Source: JAVVHH01 sp965199665 (GTDB taxonomy: Bacteria > Pseudomonadota > Alphaproteobacteria > Acetobacterales > Acetobacteraceae). From it: a stretch of 64,000 nucleotides of DNA. Under the pieces are notes generated by a model that worked only from the letters and a program-made list of their open reading frames with translations, was not told the origin of the DNA and made no database searches. Location of the stretch: contig OZ241208.1 of assembly GCA_965199665.1 (NCBI GenBank), forward strand, positions 1,984,001 to 2,048,000. The letters are read 5' to 3'. Shown in pieces: positions 52,450 to 61,085 of this stretch. A program made the position numbers and the translations under genes. Every line of letters starts with the position of its first letter. Position 1 is the first letter of the stretch.

Positions 52450-53346
52450 TCAGGGCCGGCCGAGCGCCTTGCGGTAGCGCTGGAAGCAGGCCGCGCCACA
52501 CTCGAGCCGCATCAGCGCCCCTTCGGCCAGCGCCGGCGCCAACTCGGGCCGCCAGGCGACCAGCGGCATGCCCGCCTCGGCGTTCCAGGCTTCCGAATGT
52601 TTCACGTCCAGGATGGCGTGCAGATCGAAGTAGTGGCGATCGGCATTGTCGACGCCCAAGCGCTTCAACCCGTCGCCCACCAGCTTGGCCCGGCTCGGCG
52701 CCGTCTGCTCGATCACGCCTAGCGCGCCCACCGAGTGGAACGCATAGCGTCGGTTGCACGCAAGCGCCGCCATGGTGTTGGCCAGCGCGAGCGACTCCCA
52801 CACCGTCGATTCGACCGTCGGCGAGAGCTTCAGCGTTTCGGCCAGCTTCTCCAGCATCGGGCCATGCATGCCCTTGGGATTGCCGCGGCCCATCTCGTCC
52901 CAGTAGTTGCGCGCCAACTCCAGCTTCGGCTGGGTGGGCAAGCGCACCTGCGTCACGGCCGTCAGGTCCTCGAACCCGGCCTCGCCCGCCACTTCCTGCG
53001 TCAGGAACCAGCGCATCTCGTCCATGGTCGCCTCTTCGGCGAGCCATGGGAACAGCGGATCGTTCTGGCCGGGCCCGTTATGCTCCAGCGCTTCGAACCA
53101 GGCGATGAACCCATCGGGCGTCCGCGGCGCCTCGGCCGCCCGCTCGGCCACCGATGCGCGGAACGTTTCGATCCAGCGACCCTCCTCGAGCACGAACTGC
53201 GCGTGATCCTCGACCTCGGCTTCCCAGTGCGCGTGCGGCAGCGCGGGCGTGAAACGGTGGGTGTTGAATCCGGCGAGGCGGCGATGGAATACGTCCTGCT
53301 CGCTCAACGAGCTCTGGGTTCCGTCTGGCAATGGCGTGCTCCTCAA
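52450..53346 (-). CDS. Heme-oxygenase-like diiron (iron-containing redox) protein
   Basis: Protein of 298 residues of the heme-oxygenase-like all-helical fold (iron-containing redox enzyme family). Candidate metal ligands are Glu118 (RWFLTQEVAGEAGFED), Glu151 and His161 in the NYWDEMGRGNPKGMH motif, Glu214 (VIEQTAP), then His243, Asp247 and His250 in HYFDLHAILDVKH. This pattern fits the diiron oxygenase or oxidase superfamily, whose known members modify amino acids, fatty acids and natural products. It overlaps the upstream methyltransferase gene (ATGA), so the pair works together. Substrate unknown. Confidence 0.72.
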   Translation of the reverse strand: MRSTPLPDGTQSSLSEQDVFHRRLAGFNTHRFTPALPHAHWEAEVEDHAQFVLEEGRWIETFRASVAERAAEAPRTPDGFIAWFEALEHNGPGQNDPLFPWLAEEATMDEMRWFLTQEVAGEAGFEDLTAVTQVRLPTQPKLELARNYWDEMGRGNPKGMHGPMLEKLAETLKLSPTVESTVWESLALANTMAALACNRRYAFHSVGALGVIEQTAPSRAKLVGDGLKRLGVDNADRHYFDLHAILDVKHSEAWNAEAGMPLVAWRPELAPALAEGALMRLECGAACFQRYRKALGRP

Positions 53347-54278
53347 GTACGGTGGACCGTCAGCAGAACCGCCGCGATCCGATCTGTTTGCGCATATGGC
53401 TCGTTCTCGAGCTCTTCCCCGAACACATCTGGGTCAATCTCCTCGTACGTCCAGCCGAGGCCGGAGCCGTCGAGACGCTCGGCCGCCGCCGCGCGGAACG
53501 GGTCGGTTCCGTCCACGATCGCCACGCCCGTGTAGAGCAACAACGTTCCACCCGGGGCCAAGCGTTCGATGGCCGTTTCGAGAATCTTGAGCGACAAACC
53601 TGCCCCGAGCGGACCGCCGCCATGGCGGTAGGCGCGCGCGCCGGGGTCGACCAGATAGGGCGGATTGCTGACGATCAGGTCGAACGCGCCGTCTACGGCT
53701 CCCAGCAGGTCGCTACGCCGCGCTTCCAGCCGAACGCCGGCCACGGCGGCGTTGACGCGCGCCAGATGCAGCGCGGCGTCGTTGATGTCGACCGCGAACA
53801 CCTCCGCCGCTTCCCTCCGCGCGCGGGCCACCACGATCGCGCCCGGCCCCGCGCCGCAGCCAATATCCACCACCCGGCGCGGACCCGCCGGCAGCACCGG
53901 TTTGATCGCCCGCGCGAACCGATAGGTGTCCGGCCCGAAGAACACCGCGTTCTCCTCGACCGTGGGGTACGCCGAGTGCATGAACAACGTCTCGTCCAGC
54001 ATGGACAACCGAACGGCGCTGCGCAGGCCCCCCGCGGTCTCGGACAAGACGCCGGCCTCCCGCGCGGCGGCCTCGACCCGCGCCGGCAAGTCGCCGGGTG
54101 CGAACGGGCGGCTCCAGCCGAACACGTCGTTCAACGTGGCCGTCGTGCGCGGGGCGCTGGCGGCGCGGGCGTTCACGCGCGCGATGGTCGCCGGGGTCGG
54201 GGTCACGAACGAGTAGCCGGTCTCGGCGACCCGGCGCGCCAGCCGCACCAGGCTGGTCTCGTCCACATCTGTCAGCAT
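53343..54278 (-). CDS. SAM-dependent methyltransferase with NPPY motif
   Basis: Protein of 311 residues. After about 90 residues without recognisable motif, the SAM fold has VVDIGCGAGPGAIVVA (137-152) and the NPPY motif at 205-208 in DLIVSNPPYLVDPG, with YRHGGGPLGAGLSLKIL. NPPY methyltransferases modify N atoms of Gln, Asn, Lys or bases (PrmC/HemK, RlmG types), so the target may be a protein or RNA, or a small molecule. It starts upstream of and overlaps the heme-oxygenase-like gene. Not a canonical PrmC. Confidence 0.7.
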   Translation of the reverse strand: MLTDVDETSLVRLARRVAETGYSFVTPTPATIARVNARAASAPRTTATLNDVFGWSRPFAPGDLPARVEAAAREAGVLSETAGGLRSAVRLSMLDETLFMHSAYPTVEENAVFFGPDTYRFARAIKPVLPAGPRRVVDIGCGAGPGAIVVARARREAAEVFAVDINDAALHLARVNAAVAGVRLEARRSDLLGAVDGAFDLIVSNPPYLVDPGARAYRHGGGPLGAGLSLKILETAIERLAPGGTLLLYTGVAIVDGTDPFRAAAAERLDGSGLGWTYEEIDPDVFGEELENEPYAQTDRIAAVLLTVHRT

Positions 54279-54314
54279 GGCCGCGCAACGTTCCGGGGCG
54301 GCGGCGAGTTCCCG

Positions 54315-54959
54315 TCAGCGATGGGCGAGCAACGGTCCCAGCGCATCCGATACGCCGGCCAGGAACACTTGCACCCCGATGCACAGAAGGATGAACGCCG
54401 ATAACCGCCCGATGGTCTGGCTGGCCGTGCGCCCGAGCCATTCGCCCAGCCGGTCCGCCACGCCGTAGAGCAGCGCGATCCCGATCGCGACGGCCAGCGC
54501 CGCGAGGCTCACGCCGCCAAAGAAGCGCCACAGGCCGCCATCCTCCGACGGATGGCCCGCTCCCAGCGCGACGCAGACCGCGATGGTGCCCGGCCCCGTC
54601 GTGAACGGCAGCGTCAACGGAAAGAAGGCGACGTCGTCGCCGGGCTCGGCGGCTTGTTGCTGCTTGCGGTCCTCCCGCCGCTCCGGCGCCCCGATCAGTT
54701 CCCACGCGAAGCCGATCAACATCGCGCCGCCCGCGATCCGCAGCGCGCCGATGCTGATGCCGAAGAACGCCAGGATGTAGGACCCGGTCCACAACGCGAC
54801 CAGCATCACGCCCAGCGAGTAGAGCCCCACCCGCCGCGCGAGATGCACCCGCTCCTCATGCGTCCGATCCGCCGTCGCCTCCCGGAAGATGAACGACCCG
54901 GCGATCGGGTTGACGATGCTGAACAAGGCCGGGAACGCTAACAGGAACGCCGCGATCAT
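54315..54959 (-). CDS. MarC family integral membrane protein
   Basis: Membrane protein of 214 residues with six helices, family MarC/UPF0056. It starts MIAAFLLAFPALFSIVNPIA with the conserved NPIAGSFIF motif, and the second half repeats the topology with PLTLPFTTGPGTIAVCVALG. The ATG overlaps the Lrp stop (ATGA). Despite the name, no drug-resistance function is established for the family. Confidence 0.9.
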   Translation of the reverse strand: MIAAFLLAFPALFSIVNPIAGSFIFREATADRTHEERVHLARRVGLYSLGVMLVALWTGSYILAFFGISIGALRIAGGAMLIGFAWELIGAPERREDRKQQQAAEPGDDVAFFPLTLPFTTGPGTIAVCVALGAGHPSEDGGLWRFFGGVSLAALAVAIGIALLYGVADRLGEWLGRTASQTIGRLSAFILLCIGVQVFLAGVSDALGPLLAHR

Positions 54960-55438
54960 GCCCGCTTGCCCCGCCGCAGCGGCAGGTTGGTGCGATACAC
55001 CACCCGCTTGAGCGCGAACGCGCTCTCCACCCCGCGCACCCCCGGCATCCGCGTCAGCTTGGTGCGCAACAATTCCTCGTAGCTCGCCAGGTCGGGCGTC
55101 ACTACCCGCAGCAGGTAGTCGGACGCGCCGGACATCACGTAGCACTCCATGATCTCCGGCAACTCGGCGACGGCGCGCTCGAATGCCAGCAACTGCTCCT
55201 CCGCCTGGGTGGAGAGCCGCACGGAGACGAACACGCTGACGGGGAGGCCGACCCGGTCGGGGTCGAGCAGCGCCACGTAGCCCCGGATGAAGCCGTCGCG
55301 CTCGAGCAGGCGCTGCCGGCGATGCGCCGGGCTCGGTGACAGCCCGGCGACGTCGGCCACCTCCGCACTGGTAGCCCGCCCATCAGCCTGCAGGTGCTCG
55401 AGAATGGCGAGGTCGATTTGATCAAGTCGAGCCGACAT
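54956..55438 (-). CDS. Lrp/AsnC family transcriptional regulator
   Basis: Protein of 160 residues with an N-terminal winged helix (LDQIDLAILEHLQADGRATS, AEVADVAGLSPSPAHRRQRL) and a C-terminal RAM effector domain (VSVFVSVRLSTQAEEQLLAF, IMECYVMSGASDYLLRVVTP). It likely senses an amino acid. The inverted repeat at 55470-55488 lies 32 bases before its start, and the divergent gene encodes an amino-acid-linked oxidoreductase, which is a probable target. Followed by an overlapping MarC gene. Confidence 0.92.
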   Translation of the reverse strand: MSARLDQIDLAILEHLQADGRATSAEVADVAGLSPSPAHRRQRLLERDGFIRGYVALLDPDRVGLPVSVFVSVRLSTQAEEQLLAFERAVAELPEIMECYVMSGASDYLLRVVTPDLASYEELLRTKLTRMPGVRGVESAFALKRVVYRTNLPLRRGKRA

Positions 55439-55469
55439 TGCGACAGATCATCCTGTGTTGCAGCGCACC

Positions 55470-55488
55470 ATTAGCCGTTCCTGCTAAT
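55470..55488 (-). promoter_or_regulatory. Inverted repeat, candidate Lrp-type operator
   Basis: ATTAGC (55470-55475) and GCTAAT (55483-55488) are exact reverse complements with a 7-base spacer, giving a 19-bp site in the 128-base gap between the divergent Lrp-family gene and the ferredoxin oxidoreductase gene. Size and position suit an Lrp/AsnC operator for autoregulation and control of the neighbour. Confidence 0.5.
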
Positions 55489-55566
55489 CGGCCCGGTCCT
55501 CCTACGACGGAAATGGGAACACATGCCAGCGATTCCGGCGCTATGCTGCCCGGATAGGAGACTTGC

Positions 55567-58500
55567 ATGGACATTGGCCTCGCCGTCCCGCCGATCACCC
55601 TGGAAACCCGCCTCGTCGATCACGACCGGCCCGTCCTGCTCTCAGGCGTGCAGGCGCTGGTGCGCGTGCTGCTGGAGCAATCGCGGCTGGACCGGGCGGC
55701 CGGGCTGAACACTGGCGGGCTGGTCTCCGGCTATCGCGGCTCGCCGTTGGGCGGCGTCGACCAGGAGATGTGGCGGCGCGAGAAGCTGCTTTCCGAGGCC
55801 GGCATCCGCTTCCAGCCCGGCCTGAACGAGGACCTCGCGGCGACCATGCTTTGGGGCTCGCAGCAGGTGGACCTGTTCCCCGGCAAGCGCGTCGATGGCG
55901 TGTTCGGCATGTGGTATGGCAAAGGGCCGGGCGTGGACCGCAGCGGCGACGCCTTCCGCTGCGCCAACACCATGGGCACGTCCCGGCACGGTGGTGTCCT
56001 GGCCGTCTCCGGCGACGACCACGTGGCCCATTCTTCCGTGTTCCCGCACAGCACGGAAGGCATCTTCGAGAGCGTCAACATCCCGATCCTGCAGCCCGCG
56101 GACGTGCAGGACATCGTCGATCTCGGCCTTGCCGGCCTTGCCATGTCGCGCTTCTCCGGCCTGTGGGTCGCGCTCAAGACCATCGCCGAGACCGCCGAAC
56201 AGCACGGCACCGCGGTGATCCCCAGCCTGCGCCAGTTCAACGTCCCCCCGATCGACCTGCCGCCGCACGGGCTCAACATGGACGCGCACCTCGCTTGGCC
56301 GGCGCAGCGTCAGTTGCTCGAACGCCGCGTGCTGCTCGAGCGGCTGCCCGCCGCCCTGGCCTGGGCGCGTGCCAACCGGCTGGACAAGCGGGTCAGCGGC
56401 ACCGACGACGCGGAGATCGGCTTCGTCACCGTCGGCAAGGCGCATCACGACCTGCTGCACGCGCTGACCCGGCTCGGCCTGGACCGGCACCCGGCGCTGG
56501 CGGTCTACAAGGTGGCACTCACCTGGCCGCTGGAGACGGAGGGCGTCCGCGAATTCGCCCGCGGGAAGAAGGCGCTGATCGTGGTGGAGGAGAAGCGTTC
56601 CTTCGTCGAGCGGCAGATCCGCGACACGCTCTACAACATGCCGGCCGACCGCCGCCCGACGATCCTCGGCAAGCGCGACCTCGAGGGCGCGCCCTTGCTG
56701 CCGGAGCAGCTTGAGCTATCGCCCGAACTGGTCATGCCCGCGCTCGCCCGCGCGCTGCGCCCGTTCGGCATCGAGGTGCCGGAGGTTCGCGTGCCCGCCT
56801 TGCCCGCCAGCGCCGGCATCATCGCGCGCGCGCCGATGTTCTGCGCCGGCTGCCCGCACAACACCTCCACCGTGTTGCCGGACGGCTCCTTCGCCATGGC
56901 CGGTATCGGCTGCCACACCATGGCGGTGTCGACCAGCGACTTCACCCGCACGTTCAGCCAGATGGGCGGCGAAGGCGTGCCCTGGGTCGGCCTCGCCCCC
57001 TTCATGGAGGTGCCGCACATGTTCGCCAACATGGGCGACGGCACCTATCAGCACTCGGGCCTGCTCGCGATCCGTCAGGCAATCGCGGCCAAGACGCCGA
57101 TGACCTACAAGCTGCTGTTCAACGATGCGGTCGCCATGACCGGCGGCCAACCCGCCGAGGGCGCACCCACCGTGCCGAAGATCGCGGCCCAGCTCGCCGC
57201 CGAGGGTGTCGGCCGGATCGCGATCGTCGCCGACGACGTCGCCCGCCTGCCGGAACCGTCCGCCCTGCCCCCCGGCACGTTGCGCCACGGCCGCGAGGAA
57301 CTCGACGCCGTGCAGCGCGAGTTGCGCGAGTTCCCGGGCGTGTCGGCCATCATCTACGACCAGGTCTGCGCCACGGAGAAGCGCCGCCGCCGCAAGCGCG
57401 GCAAGATGGCGGCCGCTGAGACGCGGGTGATGATCAACCCGGACGTCTGCGAGAATTGCGGCGACTGCACCGCGCAATCCAACTGCATCGCCATCGAGCC
57501 GGTCGACACCGATCACGGCCGCAAGCGCCGCATCAGCCCGACCAGCTGCAACACCGACCTGTCCTGCCTCAAGGGTTTCTGCCCCAGCTTCGTCACCTCC
57601 AGCGCCGCCGCGCCACCGCCGGTGATGGACCACGCCGCGCTCTGGGCGGCGCGCGAGGCCGAGTTTGCCGCCGAGCTGCCGGCACCGACCCCCGCCCAAG
57701 GCACGGTGTGGCGCGGCCTGTTCGCCGGCATTGGCGGCGGCGGCATCGTCACCTGCGGCCAGATCGTCGCCATGGCGGCGCATCTGGAGGGCCGCCAGGT
57801 CACTACCCTCGACTTCACCGGGTTGGCGCAGAAGAACGGTGCCGTGGTCTCGCATGTGCAAATGGCCGTCGCCGGGCTGGACGTGGTCTGCATCCCGCGC
57901 GGCGAGGCCGACCTGCTGCTGGCGGCCGACCTCGCGGTCGGCGCCGGGCCGGACGTGCTGGGCCGTTGCCGCAACGACGCCGCAGTGGTCGGCAACCTGG
58001 ACCTGCAGGCGGGCGCCGGCTTCCTCAAGGAGCGCGACCTGCCGGTGGACGCCGGGCTGCACCGGCGCGCCATCGGCCGCGTCGTCGATCGCGGCAACTC
58101 GGTCTATCTGCGCGGCAGCCAAATTTCCGAACGGCTGTTCGGCACCGCGCAGGCGGTCAACACGCTCATGCTGGGCATCGCCTGGCAGGAAGGCGCGCTG
58201 CCGCTCGGCGAGGCCAGCCTCCGTCGCGCCATCGAGCTGAACGGCACCGCCGTGCCGCTCAACCAGCGCGCCTTCCTGTGGGGCCGCATCCTCGCGACCC
58301 GGCCGGACCTCGCGGACGCCATCATGGCCGACACCGCCGCGCTGCCGGACGACCTGCCCAGCGTGGTCGCGCGCCGCACCGCCGAGATCGAGGCCTACGG
58401 CAATGCCCGCCTCGCCCGCCGCTACCGCCGCCTGGTCGACGCGACCGAGGCCCGCGAGACCGCCCTGCTCGGCCAGCCCGGCGCCCTCACCCGCGCCGTC

Positions 58501-58986
58501 GCCGAAGGCTGGTATCGCGCCCTGGCCTACAAGGACGAGTACGAGGTCGCCCGTCTGCACGCCGCCGCCGATTACGGCGCCGAGCCGACGTTCCACATGG
58601 CCCCGCCGCTGATCAGCGGGACCGACAAGGCCACGGGTCGCCGCCGCAAGATCGCGATTCCCGGCCGCGTCGCGCTGCCGTTGTTCCGCCTGCTGCGGCA
58701 CGGCAAGGCGCTGCGCGGCACCCCGCTCGATCCGTTCGGCTGGCAGGCCGACCGCCGGGAGGAACGCGCGCTGTTGACGCAGTACGAAGCCGACCTCACA
58801 TCGCTGCTGCCGACCCTGCGCGACGACACGCTGCCAGCCGCCACTGAACTGGCCCGCCAGCCGATCGACATCCGGGGCTTCGGGCCCATCAAGGCCGACG
58901 CCATGCGCAAAGCCGCCCGGCGCCGGACCGATCTGCTCGAGGCCGTGGCCCAGCCGCGCATGGCGGAGCGGCAGGCGGCGGAGTAG
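55567..58986 (+). CDS. Indolepyruvate ferredoxin oxidoreductase family protein (fused)
   Basis: Large TPP- and iron-sulfur-dependent 2-oxoacid oxidoreductase of 1139 residues, oxidatively decarboxylating aryl or branched pyruvates from amino-acid breakdown to acyl-CoA. Residues 1-400 are the pyrimidine-binding part (TGGLVSGYRGSPLGGVDQEM). A Cys motif FCAGCPHNTST lies at 425-435. The TPP part has GDG at 490-492 with Asn519. Cys 628, 631, 634, 640 and 661, 667, 672 likely bind clusters. A gamma-type domain is at about 710-890 and a DUF6537-type tail at about 960-1130. An AGGAG site precedes the ATG. All subunits are fused in one chain. Confidence 0.88.
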   Translation: MDIGLAVPPITLETRLVDHDRPVLLSGVQALVRVLLEQSRLDRAAGLNTGGLVSGYRGSPLGGVDQEMWRREKLLSEAGIRFQPGLNEDLAATMLWGSQQVDLFPGKRVDGVFGMWYGKGPGVDRSGDAFRCANTMGTSRHGGVLAVSGDDHVAHSSVFPHSTEGIFESVNIPILQPADVQDIVDLGLAGLAMSRFSGLWVALKTIAETAEQHGTAVIPSLRQFNVPPIDLPPHGLNMDAHLAWPAQRQLLERRVLLERLPAALAWARANRLDKRVSGTDDAEIGFVTVGKAHHDLLHALTRLGLDRHPALAVYKVALTWPLETEGVREFARGKKALIVVEEKRSFVERQIRDTLYNMPADRRPTILGKRDLEGAPLLPEQLELSPELVMPALARALRPFGIEVPEVRVPALPASAGIIARAPMFCAGCPHNTSTVLPDGSFAMAGIGCHTMAVSTSDFTRTFSQMGGEGVPWVGLAPFMEVPHMFANMGDGTYQHSGLLAIRQAIAAKTPMTYKLLFNDAVAMTGGQPAEGAPTVPKIAAQLAAEGVGRIAIVADDVARLPEPSALPPGTLRHGREELDAVQRELREFPGVSAIIYDQVCATEKRRRRKRGKMAAAETRVMINPDVCENCGDCTAQSNCIAIEPVDTDHGRKRRISPTSCNTDLSCLKGFCPSFVTSSAAAPPPVMDHAALWAAREAEFAAELPAPTPAQGTVWRGLFAGIGGGGIVTCGQIVAMAAHLEGRQVTTLDFTGLAQKNGAVVSHVQMAVAGLDVVCIPRGEADLLLAADLAVGAGPDVLGRCRNDAAVVGNLDLQAGAGFLKERDLPVDAGLHRRAIGRVVDRGNSVYLRGSQISERLFGTAQAVNTLMLGIAWQEGALPLGEASLRRAIELNGTAVPLNQRAFLWGRILATRPDLADAIMADTAALPDDLPSVVARRTAEIEAYGNARLARRYRRLVDATEARETALLGQPGALTRAVAEGWYRALAYKDEYEVARLHAAADYGAEPTFHMAPPLISGTDKATGRRRKIAIPGRVALPLFRLLRHGKALRGTPLDPFGWQADRREERALLTQYEADLTSLLPTLRDDTLPAATELARQPIDIRGFGPIKADAMRKAARRRTDLLEAVAQPRMAERQAAE

Positions 58987-59010
58987 AACGGACCAAACGG
59001 GAGACGCGCC

Positions 59011-60144
59011 ATGCTCGACAACACCGACCCGAACGACCTCGTCGTCGAAACCGCCCGCCGCTTCGCGCAGGAGCGTCTGGCGCCCACCGCCGCCGCGCGC
59101 GAGAAGGCCGGCGTGATCGAGCCGGAGATCATCCGCGAACTCGGCGAGATGGGCTTCCTCGGCGCGACGCTGAGTTCGGAGTGGGGCGGCAGCGAGATCC
59201 CTTACGAGACCTACGCCCAGGTGGTGGAAGAGATCGCGGCCGGCGACGGCTCGGTTTCCACGCTGGTCAGCGTGCACAACGCGCCGACCTGCGAGATCCT
59301 GCAGAAGTTCGGCACGCCGGAGCAGAAGGAGCGCTGGTTGCGCCCGTTGGCGACCGGCGAGAAGGTCGGCAGCTTCGCGCTGACGGAACCCTCCGCCGGG
59401 TCGGACGCCGCGAGCGTGAAGACGCGGGCGACGCGGACCAACTCGGGCTACACGGTCAACGGCTCCAAGCAGTTCATCAGCAACGCCCGCATCGGCCAGA
59501 CCACCATCCTGTTCGCCGTCACCGACCCGGAAGCGGGTAAGAAAGGCATTTCCGCTTTCGTGGTGGACAACGCCACGCCCGGCTTCAGCGTGTCCCGGGT
59601 CGAGCACAAGCTGGGCCAGAAGGCCTCCGATAGCTGCGCGCTGTCGTTCGACGACATGCACGTGCCCGACGACCAGCGTATCGGCGCCGAGGGCGAGGGA
59701 CTCAAGATCGCGCTGTCGACGTTGGAGAGCGGGCGCATCGGCATCGCCGCGCAGGCGGTCGGCATGGCGCGCGCCGCGCTGGACTACGCCATCGCCTACG
59801 CCAAGGACCGCAAGCAGTTCGGCGGCAAGCCGATCATCGAGCACCAGGCGGTCGCGTTCCGGCTGGTCGACGCCAAGACCAAGCTCGCCGCCGCCCACGA
59901 GCTGACGCTGAAGGCGGCGCGCCTCAAGGATGCCGGCCGCCCGGCGCTCGAGGCCGCCGCGATGGCCAAGCTGTTCGCCTCCGAGATCGCCGAGGAGGTC
60001 TGCTCGGTCGCGATCCAGACTCTGGGCGGCTACGGCTACCTGGCCGACTACCCGGTCGAGCGCATCTATCGCGACGTCCGCGTGTGCCAGATCTACGAGG
60101 GCACCTCCGACATCCAGAAGCTGATCCTGCAGCGCATGCTGTGA
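59011..60144 (+). CDS. Acyl-CoA dehydrogenase
   Basis: FAD enzyme of 377 residues that oxidises acyl-CoA to enoyl-CoA. Signatures: FALTEPSAGSDAASVKTRAT, GYTVNGSKQFISNARIGQTT, GIAAQAVGMARAALDYAIAY with KDRKQFGGKPI, and the catalytic Glu in QIYEGTSDIQKLILQRML. The position of the Glu indicates short- or medium-chain type rather than isovaleryl type. It follows the ferredoxin oxidoreductase gene by 24 bases with a GGGAGA ribosome site, so it may use the acyl-CoA product of that enzyme. Confidence 0.93.
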   Translation: MLDNTDPNDLVVETARRFAQERLAPTAAAREKAGVIEPEIIRELGEMGFLGATLSSEWGGSEIPYETYAQVVEEIAAGDGSVSTLVSVHNAPTCEILQKFGTPEQKERWLRPLATGEKVGSFALTEPSAGSDAASVKTRATRTNSGYTVNGSKQFISNARIGQTTILFAVTDPEAGKKGISAFVVDNATPGFSVSRVEHKLGQKASDSCALSFDDMHVPDDQRIGAEGEGLKIALSTLESGRIGIAAQAVGMARAALDYAIAYAKDRKQFGGKPIIEHQAVAFRLVDAKTKLAAAHELTLKAARLKDAGRPALEAAAMAKLFASEIAEEVCSVAIQTLGGYGYLADYPVERIYRDVRVCQIYEGTSDIQKLILQRML

Positions 60145-61085
60145 GGCCGGCACGGCGGCGCGCGCCCGGGTTCGGCCGCCGCCATCTCCTTCTCGGCGGG
60201 GCCGCCTCGATCGGGCTGGCCCTGGCCCCGCTCGGCGCCCGCGCGCAGTGCAGCCTGGCGCCACAGGCGGTGGTGCCGCTACAGGCGGTGGAGGGCTTCC
60301 CCGTGATCGCCGGCAGCGTGGGCGGCACGCCGGTGACGTTCGTACTCGATACCGGGGCGCAGGCGCACCTGCTGCTGCCGGCTGCCGAGGCGGTTCTGCG
60401 TCTGCCGGCCATGACCGGCACCGTGCCGCTGATCGGCACCGGCGGCGCCCGGGACGCACCGGTGGTGCTGCTGCAGAACGTCCAGCTCGGCGGCGTCACG
60501 CTGATGCCGGCTCCCACGCCGGTGGCGCCGTTGCCGGTGACGCCGCGCGTGTCGCCCTTGCTGGCCGGGCTGCTCGGCGCGCCGCTGCTGGCGCAGTTCG
60601 ACCTCGCGCTCGACGCGCCCGGCGGGGCGCTGGGCCTCTACCCGCCGGGGGGCTGCGACGGCGCCCTGCCCCGCCTGGCGTCACGCCAGACGGTGGTGCC
60701 GCTCTCGATCACGGCCGACCGGCAGGCGTTGCTGACCGTCGGCATCAACGGCCGCGCCGTCACCGCCCTGCTCGACACCGGCTCCCGCGCGACGCTGCTC
60801 ACCGAGGCCGCCGCGGCCCGTCTCGGCCTCAGCGCGCCGTTCTCGGCCAACACCGCGCGCGGCGTGGATGGCGAGCACGTGCCGGTGGGACACACCACGG
60901 TGCGCGAGCTCAGCGTGGGCGACGACGTGATCCGCGACATGCCGGTCAGCATCTCGCCGGTGCAGCTCGGCGACGCCGACATGCTGCTCGGGTTCGATTA
61001 CCTGCGGCAGCGCCGGGCTTATGTGTCCTACGTCACGTCGCGATTGGTGATCGCCTTGCCTGGCCCTGCCGCATCAGCGCGATGA
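60141..61085 (+). CDS. Exported retropepsin-like aspartyl protease with two DTG motifs
   Basis: Product of 314 residues from a GTG that overlaps the preceding stop (GTGA). The N-terminus has a twin-arginine type signal (GFGRRHLLLGGAASIGLALA, ending GARAQ), pointing to the periplasm. Two aspartyl protease half domains follow: D70-T-G72 (FVLDTGAQAHLL) with a later GLGAPLLAQF-like LLGAPLLAQFDLALD, and D213-T-G215 (LLDTGSRATLL) with LLGFDYLRQRRAYV. Both active-site aspartates are present, so the chain can form a complete site. The last 53 bases overlap the end of pyrF on the other strand. Confidence 0.8.
   Translation: MRPARRRAPGFGRRHLLLGGAASIGLALAPLGARAQCSLAPQAVVPLQAVEGFPVIAGSVGGTPVTFVLDTGAQAHLLLPAAEAVLRLPAMTGTVPLIGTGGARDAPVVLLQNVQLGGVTLMPAPTPVAPLPVTPRVSPLLAGLLGAPLLAQFDLALDAPGGALGLYPPGGCDGALPRLASRQTVVPLSITADRQALLTVGINGRAVTALLDTGSRATLLTEAAAARLGLSAPFSANTARGVDGEHVPVGHTTVRELSVGDDVIRDMPVSISPVQLGDADMLLGFDYLRQRRAYVSYVTSRLVIALPGPAASAR

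Noticed and set aside
55500..55560. GGAAC in the gap before the ferredoxin oxidoreductase as an EcfG-type promoter
   Set aside because: The -10 element CGTT is not found at 16-18 bases downstream, so the general stress promoter pattern is not met.
56716..60459. Open frame of 1247 codons on the minus strand
   Set aside because: It is antisense to the ferredoxin oxidoreductase and acyl-CoA dehydrogenase genes, is Arg/Gly/Ala-rich with no domain, and is an expected by-product of strong GC bias at third codon positions.
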